Shown here: positions 44,602-52,709 of the stretch, piece after piece
How positions within the stretch are numbered: the stretch's first letter is position 1
Layout: every line of letters starts with the position of its first letter
Assembly (NCBI GenBank): GCA_037046735.1
Contig: JBAOHC010000004.1
Span: forward strand, 1-64,000
DNA length: 64,000 bases
From: JADKAV01 sp037046735
GTDB lineage: Bacteria > Actinomycetota > Actinomycetes > S36-B12 > UBA10799
Direction: 5' to 3'
Translations under genes and position numbers: made by a program
Notes under the pieces: model-generated
What the model saw: the letters and a program-made list of their open reading frames with translations, nothing else
Databases searched by the model: none
Told to the model about the DNA's origin: nothing

Positions 44602-45936
44602 CTAGACCTGGGTCGTGGTCGGCGCGAAGGCACCGGCGAGGGGATCCTGCACGCCGGATCCGTCGGCACGAACGGGGTCGCGCTGGGGTACGAGCATATC
44701 CCTGATGATCATGGCGGATAGCCAGATCGTCGCAAAGACGTGGATCAGGATGACCACCGCGTAGGCCTCCTGGGACAGTCCCTTCCCCCCTTCCTCGAGG
44801 CCCTCGAGGTATAACCAGATGCCCACGAAGTAGATGACTTCGGCGGCCTGCCAAATGAGGAAGTCGCGCCACCGGGGCCGGGCCAGAGCGGCAAGTGGGA
44901 TCAACCAGATCACGTATTGAGGGGAGTAGACCTTGTTGGTGATCAGGAATGCCGCGACCACGAGGAAGAGCACGGGCGCCACGCGCGGCATCACCGGCGC
45001 ACGCCAGATGAGCACAGCGATGCCGATACAGAGCACTAGTAAGAGGCCTGTCGCAAGGGTGTTCAGCGACTCCGCAGGAATCCCCCGGCCGGCTGTGCTC
45101 AGAACCAGCCAGATCGAGCCGAAATCCTCGCCACGTTCCTGGCTGAACTTGTAGAAGCGCGCCCATCCGTCGAAGTTGGCCAGCATAAGCGGCAGGTTGA
45201 CGATCAGCCAGGAGATGCCTGTGCCCAGCAGGTACAGGCCAAAGGGCCGCCACCGACGGGCCCGCCAGGCGAGCAGGAACATGGGGCCCAGGAGCAGCAA
45301 TGGGTAGAACTTCGCCGCGATGGCCAGTCCCAGGAAGATGCCGGACCAGAACGGTTTCGACCGGGCCCAGAAGGCGATAGACACGGCGACCAACGCCACG
45401 GGCAACAAATCCCAGTTCACCGTTCCAGCCAGGATGATGCCTGGCGCCAGCGCGACCATCGCTGCGTCCCAGGGTCGTGTCCGCTGGGCGACGGCTGTGG
45501 CGAGGACGGCTACCAGCCAGCAGGTGAACAGCATGACCATGTTGATGTCGAAATATGCGCGGGTGCTGCCCGTGGGTGTCACCAAGGCGGCGGCGTACAT
45601 GAACAACCCGGTGAGGGCCGGGTACTCCAGGATTTGGTCCGCCGGCAGGACGCTGACGTAGGGTATGGCACCGTCGGCGAGGCCGCGCAGAGAGTACAAC
45701 GGGGCGATGTCGGAATAGCACAAGTGCGCATAGCGGCCGGCGCCCCAGCCGTTGGCTAGGCAGTGGTATTTGCTGAGGTAGCCGACCACGGCCGCGACCC
45801 CGGTCATCACGATGAGGACGCGGAAGACGTTCCACCAGCCGGTGCCCAGTAGTACCCGGGTTCCGGCAGCTCCACCGGCCACCTCACTGCCGCTGGCGAC
45901 AGTTGGGTCGTCGCGGCTGGGCAGGATCGAGATCAT
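44602..45936 (-). CDS. GT87/DUF2029 polyprenyl-phosphate-dependent mannosyltransferase-like protein
   Basis: 444 residues with about ten membrane helices of the GT-C type. The external loop after helix 1 has YSDIAPLYSLRGLADGAIPY, with the acidic residue expected for GT-C catalysis, then ILEYPALTGLFMY; SPQYVIWLIPL lies near the C-terminus. Family members use polyprenyl-phosphate mannose or arabinose to build envelope glycans; the sugar here is unknown. ATG at 45936 overlaps the racemase-like stop by 4 bp. Its homologue near ponA is a regular neighbour in actinobacteria. Confidence 0.88.
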   Translation of the reverse strand: MISILPSRDDPTVASGSEVAGGAAGTRVLLGTGWWNVFRVLIVMTGVAAVVGYLSKYHCLANGWGAGRYAHLCYSDIAPLYSLRGLADGAIPYVSVLPADQILEYPALTGLFMYAAALVTPTGSTRAYFDINMVMLFTCWLVAVLATAVAQRTRPWDAAMVALAPGIILAGTVNWDLLPVALVAVSIAFWARSKPFWSGIFLGLAIAAKFYPLLLLGPMFLLAWRARRWRPFGLYLLGTGISWLIVNLPLMLANFDGWARFYKFSQERGEDFGSIWLVLSTAGRGIPAESLNTLATGLLLVLCIGIAVLIWRAPVMPRVAPVLFLVVAAFLITNKVYSPQYVIWLIPLAALARPRWRDFLIWQAAEVIYFVGIWLYLEGLEEGGKGLSQEAYAVVILIHVFATIWLSAMIIRDMLVPQRDPVRADGSGVQDPLAGAFAPTTTQV

Positions 45937-47156
45937 GCGTCAGTGATCACCGCGTCGAACAGCGCGGTGGTGTGCCGAACCCGGCAATCCAAGGTCTCTC
46001 CCACGACTGGTGCCCGAAGGCCGTGTGCGACGCCCTCCCGGACGGCCGATTCCGGCAGCCACAACATGGATACCTGCATGTGCGGGGGTTCGGCGAACCA
46101 CAGCAACTTGTCGCCCCAGGTAAACGGCGACCTACTGCGCCCAGCGGCCTCCAGCGCCCCAGTTCCGGCGGCGATCGCGCGCTGTCGCAGGTTGGCAGCC
46201 GGGGTCGGAGCGGCCATGGCCACGCCGTGCGACGTTCCCCCGCCCACCACGATCAGCAGGCCATCGTCCTTTGCTTTGCGCTGGCGGTAGCCGACGGCGA
46301 AACGCCGCCCCACCTGGTGCACTGCCAGGATCGTTCCCCGTGCGGACAGGGCCGCCCCGTCGCCGAGCCAGAGCCGGGTACCGACCCGGGCATTGATGGC
46401 CACCTCCGGCTCGAGGCCGCGCACCGCCCGTAGTTCGTCGTCGGTGAGGTGTGACACCCACAGGGTGTTCGCGTGTTCGCCCACCGGGCATTGCACCCGG
46501 CTCAACTCCTCCAAGGCGGCTCGCCAGGTGCGCGCCCAGCCCTGGACCTCCAACACCCGCGCGCTCGTGCCGCGTGGCACGTCGGGAGCCACGTGATGGA
46601 TCTCCGGCATCGCGAGGGGCAGGTGCAGTGCCAGCCCCTCGATGCGAACCTGGCCGCTGCGGACCGCGGTATGAAAAGCCTCAGTCGCGACGAAAGCGAG
46701 CAGGTCGGTCTCCAGCAGACCGAAGCGACGCATGCTCGTGATGCCTTCGAACAACACGCGGCTGCCAGCCGGGATCAGACGGGCCGTGTGCACATCACCG
46801 ATAGTTCGAATCACCCGGTCTGCGTACTCACTGGCTTCGACATCCGCCCAGCGCTGCGTGGCGATCGCATCGCGCGGGTCCCACGGGGTGAGGACCAGGA
46901 TGTCGCCTGCATAACGACTGGCTACTGCTGGGACCTCGAAGATGGTGCCCACTGCCAACCGGTCTACGCCGAGCCGCGTGGACTCATCCGCCAGGCGCGT
47001 CAGACCCAGTCCGTATCCGTTGCCCTTGGCCACTGGCACCACATCCCCGAGCCGGGAACCGGGACCGCCGTCACGGATCGCCGTTCGCAGGGCATCCCGC
47101 ACGGACTCGGTGTGCTGCCGCCAGGCGGGGCCGTCGACATGCAGCGTGAACGTCAC
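45933..47156 (-). CDS. Alanine racemase-like PLP protein
   Basis: 407 residues of the alanine racemase fold. The PLP lysine is in VVPVAKGNGYGLG, at the site corresponding to KADAYG, and a C-terminal beta-domain contains FAVGYRQRK, where Alr has its catalytic Tyr, and HMQVSMLWLP. It is divergent from canonical Alr. Together with the FemAB-like gene upstream and GT87 downstream it probably contributes to cell-wall modification. GTG at 47156. A separate canonical alr for D-Ala is expected elsewhere. Confidence 0.85.
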   Translation of the reverse strand: MTFTLHVDGPAWRQHTESVRDALRTAIRDGGPGSRLGDVVPVAKGNGYGLGLTRLADESTRLGVDRLAVGTIFEVPAVASRYAGDILVLTPWDPRDAIATQRWADVEASEYADRVIRTIGDVHTARLIPAGSRVLFEGITSMRRFGLLETDLLAFVATEAFHTAVRSGQVRIEGLALHLPLAMPEIHHVAPDVPRGTSARVLEVQGWARTWRAALEELSRVQCPVGEHANTLWVSHLTDDELRAVRGLEPEVAINARVGTRLWLGDGAALSARGTILAVHQVGRRFAVGYRQRKAKDDGLLIVVGGGTSHGVAMAAPTPAANLRQRAIAAGTGALEAAGRSRSPFTWGDKLLWFAEPPHMQVSMLWLPESAVREGVAHGLRAPVVGETLDCRVRHTTALFDAVITDA

Positions 47157-47329
47157 GGGTGCAGTCTTTCATTACCCACGGACCTGCGGGGCCCGCGGGG
47201 ACGGCTCGGTGGGCGGGTGTCGGGCTGTTGGGTCAGCGGCAACCGGTGACCCCAGCGCGGCCGGCCCGTGCCCAACCTTTCGGCGAGTGGCGGCCGAAAC
47301 AGCCGAACCGCTGTACCGCATGCGAACGG

Positions 47330-47500
47330 CTACGCCCGCTGCCACATTGCATATGTTCCGGTGGTAGCCGCTCCGTAGAAGAGATGGGCGCTGAAGTCCT
47401 TCCACAGGCTCTGGTGCCGTACTTCCAGATCGGCTTGTAGACCCCGAGAGTGGGCATCACCACGTAGGGAAAACCCCAGGCGCTGGGCGCGAAGGCGCCA
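47330..47500 (-). pseudogene. Fragment of a small membrane protein
   Basis: The minus strand reads GFPYVVMPTLGVYKPIWKY in one frame and LWKDFSAHLFYGAATTGTYA in the next, ending at a TAA/TGA near 47330. Taken together this resembles the C-terminal half of a YagU/DUF1440-type membrane protein (Lys-Trp-Lys then AHLxYG). The N-terminal half is missing, and the adjacent 20-bp hairpin lies at its broken end. Identity is a pattern-level guess. Confidence 0.35.
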
Positions 47501-47517
47501 GCAGTAAGCCACGGTGC

Positions 47518-47570
47518 GGAGACCTCGCGCCAAACGCGGCGGTGAGTGAGGCGTTTGGCGCGAGGTCTCC
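47518..47570. repeat. Perfect 20-bp inverted repeat with 13-nt loop
   Basis: GGAGACCTCGCGCCAAACGC at 47518-47537 is followed after 13 nt (47538-47550) by its exact reverse complement at 47551-47570. It is about 107 bp after the FemAB-like stop. There is no T-tract, so a classic intrinsic terminator is not supported on either strand. Confidence 0.75.
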
Positions 47571-47676
47571 ACGATGACCGCAGCACCGTGGCCTGTGACA
47601 CGACGTGGCCACCGGTTGGCGGGCCGCGGCCCGAGCAGGACGAGGCCACGGCCCTTGCACGTTGGGAGCAGATGGA

Positions 47677-48798
47677 TCAGCCGCGCTTGCGGTACACCTC
47701 GTACGCCTTGTTCCACAGCGCACGGAGGACCTGATCCCACTCGCCGACGTACTCCTGGGCGTAGCCACCGGTGCCGACCTTGAACTGCACGAGGCCCAGC
47801 AGGTGGTCACCCGCTGTGAGGTTGTCACTGATTCCGCGCAGGTCGTACACGGCGCAGCCGGAATCGATGCTGTCGGTGATCATGCGCCACTGGACAGCGT
47901 TCGAGGGCCGGACGTTTCGGCTGGCCGTCGTGGACGCCCCGTAGGAGTACCAGGCGTGCTCCCCCACGGTGACCATGGTTGTCGCGGCGACCACCTCGCC
48001 CTCGTGCCGGGCCAGGTAGAGGCGCAGGCGGTTCGGGTCCTCGGCATTCATCGCGTCCCACATGCGCTGGAAGTAGCCAAGTCCGCGGGGCGTGAAGCCG
48101 TCACGTTCGGCGGTCTCCACATAGACCGGATGGAAGAGCGCGAGGTCCTCGCGGCTGCCGAGATCGACCTCGACGCCGAGCTTCTCGGCTTTGCGAATGT
48201 TGCGCCGCCACAGTTGATTGAACCCGGCGAACACATCGTCCTGGCTACGCCCGGCGAGGTCGAGTTGATAGACGTAGCGAGGTTGGACATCGCCGAAGCC
48301 CGCTCCGCCACCTTGTTCCTGCAGCCAGCCCGTGTTGGGCAGGGCCTTCTGCAAGGACAGCCCTGCGGCGATCCCCTCATCCGCCGGCACGTCGCCCAAC
48401 CGCGTGACGCTGTCGTCGGCGATGGCCTTCTTCACAGTCTCGGCCTGCCAGCGGCGAGTGGCTACGGCTGGCCCCATTTTGAGGGCGAAGGCGCCTTTGC
48501 CCTTCGCATGCTCGAGCAGAGGGGAGAACCATGCCGCTGGGTTGGAGACCACTTGCTCCCACGGCAGGACCGGGCCCTCGGGGATGTAGGCCAGGAAGCG
48601 CTTGACCTTGGGGACCTGCCGGTAGAGCACGAGCGCCGCGCCGACCAACTCCGAGCCGTCGAACCAGCCGATGGACTCGCTGTCCCACTCGGCCTTCACA
48701 CGGGCCCACGCCGGCGTCTGCAGGAACGACACCGACGGCTGAGCCTGCACGAACTCAAGGTGCTGTGCGGCGGGGAGCGAGCGCACGGTAATGGTCAC
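47677..48798 (-). CDS. FemAB-type aminoacyltransferase (peptidoglycan bridge/GNAT fold)
   Basis: 373 residues. Two GNAT-like halves are visible, with QTPAWARVKAEWDSES near the start, LWRRNIRKAEKLGVEVDLG (the FemAB hallmark connecting helix) and AWYSYGASTTASRNVRPSNAVQW in the second half. FemX/A/B proteins add amino acids from aminoacyl-tRNA to the lipid-linked peptidoglycan precursor. No membrane segments. ATG at 48798. It lies upstream of the racemase-like and GT87 genes on the same strand; the 520-bp gap raises doubt about one transcript. Confidence 0.92.
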   Translation of the reverse strand: MTITVRSLPAAQHLEFVQAQPSVSFLQTPAWARVKAEWDSESIGWFDGSELVGAALVLYRQVPKVKRFLAYIPEGPVLPWEQVVSNPAAWFSPLLEHAKGKGAFALKMGPAVATRRWQAETVKKAIADDSVTRLGDVPADEGIAAGLSLQKALPNTGWLQEQGGGAGFGDVQPRYVYQLDLAGRSQDDVFAGFNQLWRRNIRKAEKLGVEVDLGSREDLALFHPVYVETAERDGFTPRGLGYFQRMWDAMNAEDPNRLRLYLARHEGEVVAATTMVTVGEHAWYSYGASTTASRNVRPSNAVQWRMITDSIDSGCAVYDLRGISDNLTAGDHLLGLVQFKVGTGGYAQEYVGEWDQVLRALWNKAYEVYRKRG

Positions 48799-48878
48799 GA
48801 AGGAAGAGTCTAGTTTGCCCGTGGTACCGACCCGTTGCCGTTACCCTCTTGAAAACGGGGTTCAGGGGCGGAGGCACA

Positions 48879-49564
48879 TTGTCGGGTGAGGGTTCCGATG
48901 GGGGCACGGACAATCTGGAAGTGATGGCCGAGGCGAAACAGTACAACCGCTTCTTGGTGTCCCTGGTCGCCGAGAACCTTTCCAGGAATGGCCGCTGCCT
49001 GGACTTCGGGGCGGGAATCGGCACGTTCGCGACGCAGGTAAGCGCGCGAGGATTCGAAGTGGATGCCCTCGACGCCGAACCTGTGCACCAAGCGGCGACC
49101 TGACCAGTGTGGCGGACCTGGCCGACGTGCCGGACGGCTCCTATACCGGTGTGTACTCGCTGAACGTCTTGGAACACATCGAGCAAGATGAACAGATCTT
49201 GGACGAGTTCCTTCGGATTCTTGAGCCGGGCGGCAAGGCAGTGATCTACGTTCCCGCCATGCCGTGGCTGTTCACGTCCATGGACGTGAAGGTGGGTCAC
49301 GTCCGCAGATATCACCTTCGCGAACTCGTTCGAAAGATGGGCAGCGCGGGGTTCATCGTCAATCGCGCGTCGTACGCCGATTCGTTGGGGGTGCTTGCGA
49401 CGCTGGCTTACAAGGCAGTGGGTAGCCGCGACGGGTCACTGAACACCCGCGGTGTGCGGGCCTATGACACCGTGGGCTTTCCGGTGAGCAAAGTTCTCGA
49501 CACGGTCTTTGGACAGGTAGTAGGTAAGAACGTCTGGGCGGTTGGAACCAAGCCCGCCCCCTGA
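48879..49564 (+). CDS. Class I SAM-dependent methyltransferase, frameshifted
   Basis: The first part, from TTG at 48879 with GGAGG upstream, includes the SAM-binding motif CLDFGAGIGTFATQ. After a shift near 49075-49095 it continues as SVADLADVPDGSYTGVYSLN with the later motifs VYSLNVLEHI and ILEPGGKAVIYVPA and an arm that reads YHLRELVRKMGSAGF. This is the Methyltransf_11/23 layout seen in small-molecule or glycan methyltransferases. Product unknown. One missing or extra base explains the break. Confidence 0.75.
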
Positions 49565-49577
49565 CCGCACCGATGAA

Positions 49578-49608
49578 GCCGGCCCGCCCCGGGTAGGGAC
49601 GGGCCGGC
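49578..49608. terminator. Bidirectional hairpin terminator
   Basis: GCCGGCCCG at 49578-49586 pairs exactly with CGGGCCGGC at 49600-49608 across a 13-nt loop. It lies between the convergent methyltransferase stop (49564) and the membrane-protein stop (49624), the expected spot for a shared terminator. No T-tract follows. Confidence 0.7.
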
Positions 49609-49623
49609 AGATGTCCTGTCGGA

Positions 49624-50061
49624 CTACTTCTTTGCCAGGCGGCTCAGCGCCCATCCCAGCAGGATGTTCACAATGCCCAGGCCGATCGCCATCGCGGCGA
49701 CACCGTAGGCCACAACGGAGGTGAACAGCGACGCCCGCAGGAACGAGGCGGTCATCGCGGTTTGCCGCAGTGGGTCTTCACGGTCCAACTCGGCGTAGGT
49801 CTTGCCACCGGTGGCCTCCAGGGCGTGCTTGTTGATGATCTCTGCCTGCGCGTAGGCGGTCAACGGCCCCGCAACCTGCTTGCCGGCGTACATCGAGGCG
49901 TCTTCGGCGACGACGATGTTCTCCGCCCGCAGTTGGCTTGAGACGGTCGCCCAGGTCAACCCTCCCCCGATGATCATGATGATGCCTGCGATCAGCACCA
50001 GAATGCCGACCACCTTTACCGCGCCGTCGGAACGCTTCTCGACTGCTGTGTCCGTTGCCAT
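49624..50061 (-). CDS. Conserved actinobacterial membrane protein of unknown function
   Basis: 145 residues with hydrophobic helices at about 18-40 and 118-140. Between them are the conserved segments YAGKQVAGPLTAYAQAEIIN, KHALEATGGKTYAELD and FLRASLFTSVVAYGVAA. This pattern matches a widespread actinobacterial membrane protein often labelled (without basis) as a LigA-type dioxygenase. Function unknown. ATG at 50061. It is divergent from rpsF, with about 200 bp between. Confidence 0.75.
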   Translation of the reverse strand: MATDTAVEKRSDGAVKVVGILVLIAGIIMIIGGGLTWATVSSQLRAENIVVAEDASMYAGKQVAGPLTAYAQAEIINKHALEATGGKTYAELDREDPLRQTAMTASFLRASLFTSVVAYGVAAMAIGLGIVNILLGWALSRLAKK

Positions 50062-50260
50062 GAGGTCCCCCCAATGTGTTTATTCTGCTTGCCCTGCAGA
50101 AGTTGAACGTTCAACTCATTCTTATGGTATCCACAACGTCGTGACCTGCCCGAAAGCGCATGGGTTACTCTGGAAGAGCGCGGATTCGTTCCGCGCAGAC
50201 GCCTAGACCTCCTGTCACGGAAAGACCGTGGCCGCTTGAGTCCAAAGGAGGTGGTCGCAG

Positions 50261-50548
50261 TTGCGTCCCTATGAAGTGATGATCATCCTCGATCCCAATC
50301 TCGAGGAGCGGACCGTCCAACCCACTCTGGAGCACTTCCTGAAGGTCGTCCGTGATGACAAAGGCTCCGTCGACACCGTCGACGTGTGGGGCCGGCGTCG
50401 CATGGCTTACGAGATCGACAAGAAGGCCGAAGGCATCTACGTGGTGCTGCACTTGACGTGCACACCGCAGACCGTGGCCGAAATGGACCGCCAGCTCAAT
50501 CTCAACGAATCTGTTCTGCGGACCAAGGTTCTCCGGCGTAGCGCCTGA
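50261..50548 (+). CDS. rpsF: 30S ribosomal protein S6
   Basis: 95 residues; binds the central domain of 16S rRNA with S18. It reads MRPYEVMIILDPNLEE and ends VLRTKVLRRSA, with DVWGRRRMAYEIDKKAEGIY, the conserved core. The start is a TTG at 50261 with AAGGAGGTG eight bases upstream; no ATG or GTG fits. It leads the rpsF-ssb-rpsR-rplI operon. The upstream 200 bp should hold the ribosomal promoter. Confidence 0.98.
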   Translation: MRPYEVMIILDPNLEERTVQPTLEHFLKVVRDDKGSVDTVDVWGRRRMAYEIDKKAEGIYVVLHLTCTPQTVAEMDRQLNLNESVLRTKVLRRSA

Positions 50549-50577
50549 GCCCGCCTTAAAGAAAGGTCGAGACACAC

Positions 50578-51084
50578 ATGGTCGGTGAACCCCAAATCAC
50601 ACTGGTGGGCAACCTGGTCGCGGATCCGGAGTTGCGGTTCACGCCCTCCGGCGTCGCAGCTGCCAGCCTGCGCCTCGCCATCACCCCTCGTCAGCGCGAC
50701 AACGCGACTGGTGAGTGGCGCGATGGGGAGACGGTCTGGCTCAACGGCACCGTTTGGCGCCAGTACGCCGAGAACGTCGCGGAGTCCCTGCAGAAGGGTA
50801 TGCGCGTGATGGTCGTCGGGCGTCTCAAGCAGCGTTCCTACGAGACCAAAGAGGGCGAGAAGCGCACCGTGATGGAGGTCGACATCGACGACATCGGTCC
50901 GTGTCTGCGCAGCGCCACCGCCAAGGTGACACGTGCCTCGCGCGGCGGTTCCACCTTCGATGGTGGCCAAGCCCCGCAGGCTCGCCCGCAGCAGAGCCAG
51001 CAGCCCGACCCATGGGGTAGCCCGCCCAGCAGTGGCGGCGGCGACTCGTGGGGCGGCGGCGCCGTCGACGAACCACCTTTCTAA
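50578..51084 (+). CDS. ssb: Single-stranded DNA-binding protein
   Basis: 168 residues. The OB fold (about 1-110) starts QITLVGNLVADPELRFT and includes GVAAASLRLAITPRQRD and WLNGTVWRQYAENVAESL. A Gly/Gln/Pro-rich linker leads to an acidic tip ending DEPPF, the partner-docking motif. It protects single-stranded DNA during replication and repair. ATG at 50578, 29 bp after rpsF. Confidence 0.98.
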   Translation: MVGEPQITLVGNLVADPELRFTPSGVAAASLRLAITPRQRDNATGEWRDGETVWLNGTVWRQYAENVAESLQKGMRVMVVGRLKQRSYETKEGEKRTVMEVDIDDIGPCLRSATAKVTRASRGGSTFDGGQAPQARPQQSQQPDPWGSPPSSGGGDSWGGGAVDEPPF

Positions 51085-51143
51085 ATCCATCTATCCACCC
51101 CATTCCGGCGTGACAGCCGGGCCCGACACATCGGAGCACCACA

Positions 51144-51389
51144 ATGGCGAAGCAGCCACCTCGGCCCGTAAAGCCGATCAAGAAGAAGGCCAACCAGCTC
51201 AAAGCGGCGGGCGTCGACAGCGTCGACTACAAGGACGTCCCGTTGTTGCGCAAGTTCATCTCTGACCGCGGCAAGATCCGTGCCCGTCGCGTGACGGGAG
51301 TGACGGTGCAGCAGCAGCGGGAGATCGCCAAGGCGATTAAGAACGCGCGCGAGATGGCCCTGTTGCCGTACTCGTCGACGGCACGCTGA
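51144..51389 (+). CDS. rpsR: 30S ribosomal protein S18
   Basis: 81 residues; pairs with S6 on 16S rRNA. The core reads VDYKDVPLLRKFISDRGKI, then RARRVTGVTVQQQREIAKAI and NAREMALLPY, all typical. It lacks an N-terminal CxxC zinc motif, so it is the zinc-independent form. ATG at 51144. Positioned between ssb and rplI as in most bacteria. Confidence 0.98.
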   Translation: MAKQPPRPVKPIKKKANQLKAAGVDSVDYKDVPLLRKFISDRGKIRARRVTGVTVQQQREIAKAIKNAREMALLPYSSTAR

Positions 51390-51399
51390 GGAGACTGAC

Positions 51400-51846
51400 G
51401 TGAAGATCATTTTGACGCAGGACGTCGACAACCTCGGTGGACCCGGCGACATCGTCGAGGTCAAGGACGGCTACGGCCGGAACTACCTCGTGCCTCGCGG
51501 ATATGCCATCCGTTGGACTCGTGGCGCCGAGAAGCAGATCACCCAGATCAAGCGGGCACGCGGTGCGCGCGAGATTCGGGGCCGTGAGCATGCGGACGAG
51601 GTTCGCGGGCAACTCGAGGGCCTGACGGTGAATGTCAGCGCCAAGGCGGGAGACTCGGGCCGGCTGTTCGGATCGGTCACGACCACCGACGTGGCCGCAG
51701 CGATCAAGTCCGCCGGTGGCCCGCTGGTGGAGAAGCGAGCCATTGAGATCGACGGACACATCAAGACTCTCGGGGACTACCCGGTGCGGATCTCCCTGCA
51801 CCCGGACGTCGTAGCAACCATCACGGTGCACGTGATCTCTGTCTGA
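51400..51846 (+). CDS. rplI: 50S ribosomal protein L9
   Basis: 148 residues; an elongated two-domain protein of the L1 stalk side. The N-domain reads MKIILTQDVDNLGGPGDIVE and VKDGYGRNYLVPRGYAI; a helical connector leads to a C-domain with RLFGSVTTTDVAAAI. GTG at 51400 with GAGGAGA upstream. Last gene of the operon, followed at 51860 by a strong terminator. Confidence 0.98.
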   Translation: MKIILTQDVDNLGGPGDIVEVKDGYGRNYLVPRGYAIRWTRGAEKQITQIKRARGAREIRGREHADEVRGQLEGLTVNVSAKAGDSGRLFGSVTTTDVAAAIKSAGGPLVEKRAIEIDGHIKTLGDYPVRISLHPDVVATITVHVISV

Positions 51847-51859
51847 CGTTTCACCACGC

Positions 51860-51893
51860 AAGAGCCCCCGCCTGGTTTAGGTGGGGGCTCTTT
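51860..51893 (+). terminator. Intrinsic terminator of the rpsF-rplI operon
   Basis: AAGAGCCCCC at 51860-51869 pairs with GGGGGCTCTT at 51883-51892, a 10-bp stem with a 13-nt loop followed by a short T run (TTT at 51891-51893). It begins 14 bp after the rplI stop. Confidence 0.88.
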
Positions 51894-51939
51894 GCTTGGG
51901 CGCATTCATGTGCTGCCCCTGGGCCGCGACAATTGTCGT

Positions 51940-52396
51940 ATGACCATCCGCATCACCACCGTGTGCCTGGGCAACATCTGCCGCTCTCCGATCGCCGCTG
52001 CCGTCCTGGCCGACGAGCTTGGCGACCTCGACGTTGAAGTGGATTCTGCGGGAACGGGGCACTGGCATGTCGGAGGGGATGCTGATCACCGGGCACTCGA
52101 GGCGCTGAGCCGAGCCGGGTACCACCTTGACCACGTCGCACGCCAGGCCACGCCCGCGTTGCTGGCCGACTCCGATCTGGTGCTCGCCATGGATGCCGCG
52201 AACCTGCGCGATCTGCAACGGATGGGTGTGCCCGCTGAACTCGTCCGCTCCTTCGACCCGGCGGCCGAGGACATCGAGGTGCCCGATCCGTACTACGGGA
52301 CCGCCGCGGACTTCGACGATGTCGTCGTCGATGATTCAGGCGGCCGTGCCTGGGGTTCGTGCGCGGGTGCATGAACTCTATGGGGCGAACGGATGA
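51940..52396 (+). CDS. Low-molecular-weight protein-tyrosine phosphatase, probable C-terminal frameshift
   Basis: The active-site loop VCLGNICRSP (C9 and R15, CX5R) sits at the N-terminus, and the general acid is the Asp in VPDPYYGTAADF. The family's final helix is expected after this. In the frame as read, translation ends at 52374 with an unfamiliar tail, whereas a one-base shift near 52320-52330 (in a GTC repeat) restores MIQAAVPGVRARVHELYG to a stop at 52396. LMW-PTPs act on phosphotyrosine or arsenate; the target is unknown. ATG at 51940. Confidence 0.85.
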
Positions 52397-52709
52397 ACTG
52401 ATCACCCATTCGTCTGATTGACACCGGGCACCCCGGCCGCCGGGCCTGAAACGCACTTCAGGCTCGTACCCGGCGTGGCGGACACGCCCGGTTATCCAAT
52501 ATTCGTCCACACTCAGCGCATTGGGAAAAGACCTGGTCAGAGACAAGTTCACAAGATCACAAACGCCAGAACCCCCAGTTTGTCCACAGCTGGTGATGAA
52601 GGGTCCTCACACGCTCTCCACAGCCCGTGCACCCCGTTGTCCACAGGGTCTAGGTGGAGCTGCAGCATTCACGGTGAGTTATGTCGTAACCCCGCGTTAG
52701 AACGTTGTC
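52397..52709. other. dnaB upstream region with DnaA boxes
   Basis: About 310 bp with no credible gene. TTGTCCACA, a DnaA-box variant, occurs at 52580-52588 and 52637-52645. The promoter of dnaB must lie in this stretch; I could not assign -35/-10 elements with confidence. Confidence 0.55.

Larger units (their letters stand above)
47157..47676. other. Intergenic region with hairpin and gene fragment
   Basis: 520 bp between the FemAB-like stop and the racemase-like start, unusually long for genes in the same direction. It holds a perfect 20-bp inverted repeat (47518-47570) and a minus-strand fragment of a small membrane protein (about 47330-47500), each described separately. The remainder (47157-47329, 47571-47676) shows nothing recognisable. 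Confidence 0.6.
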
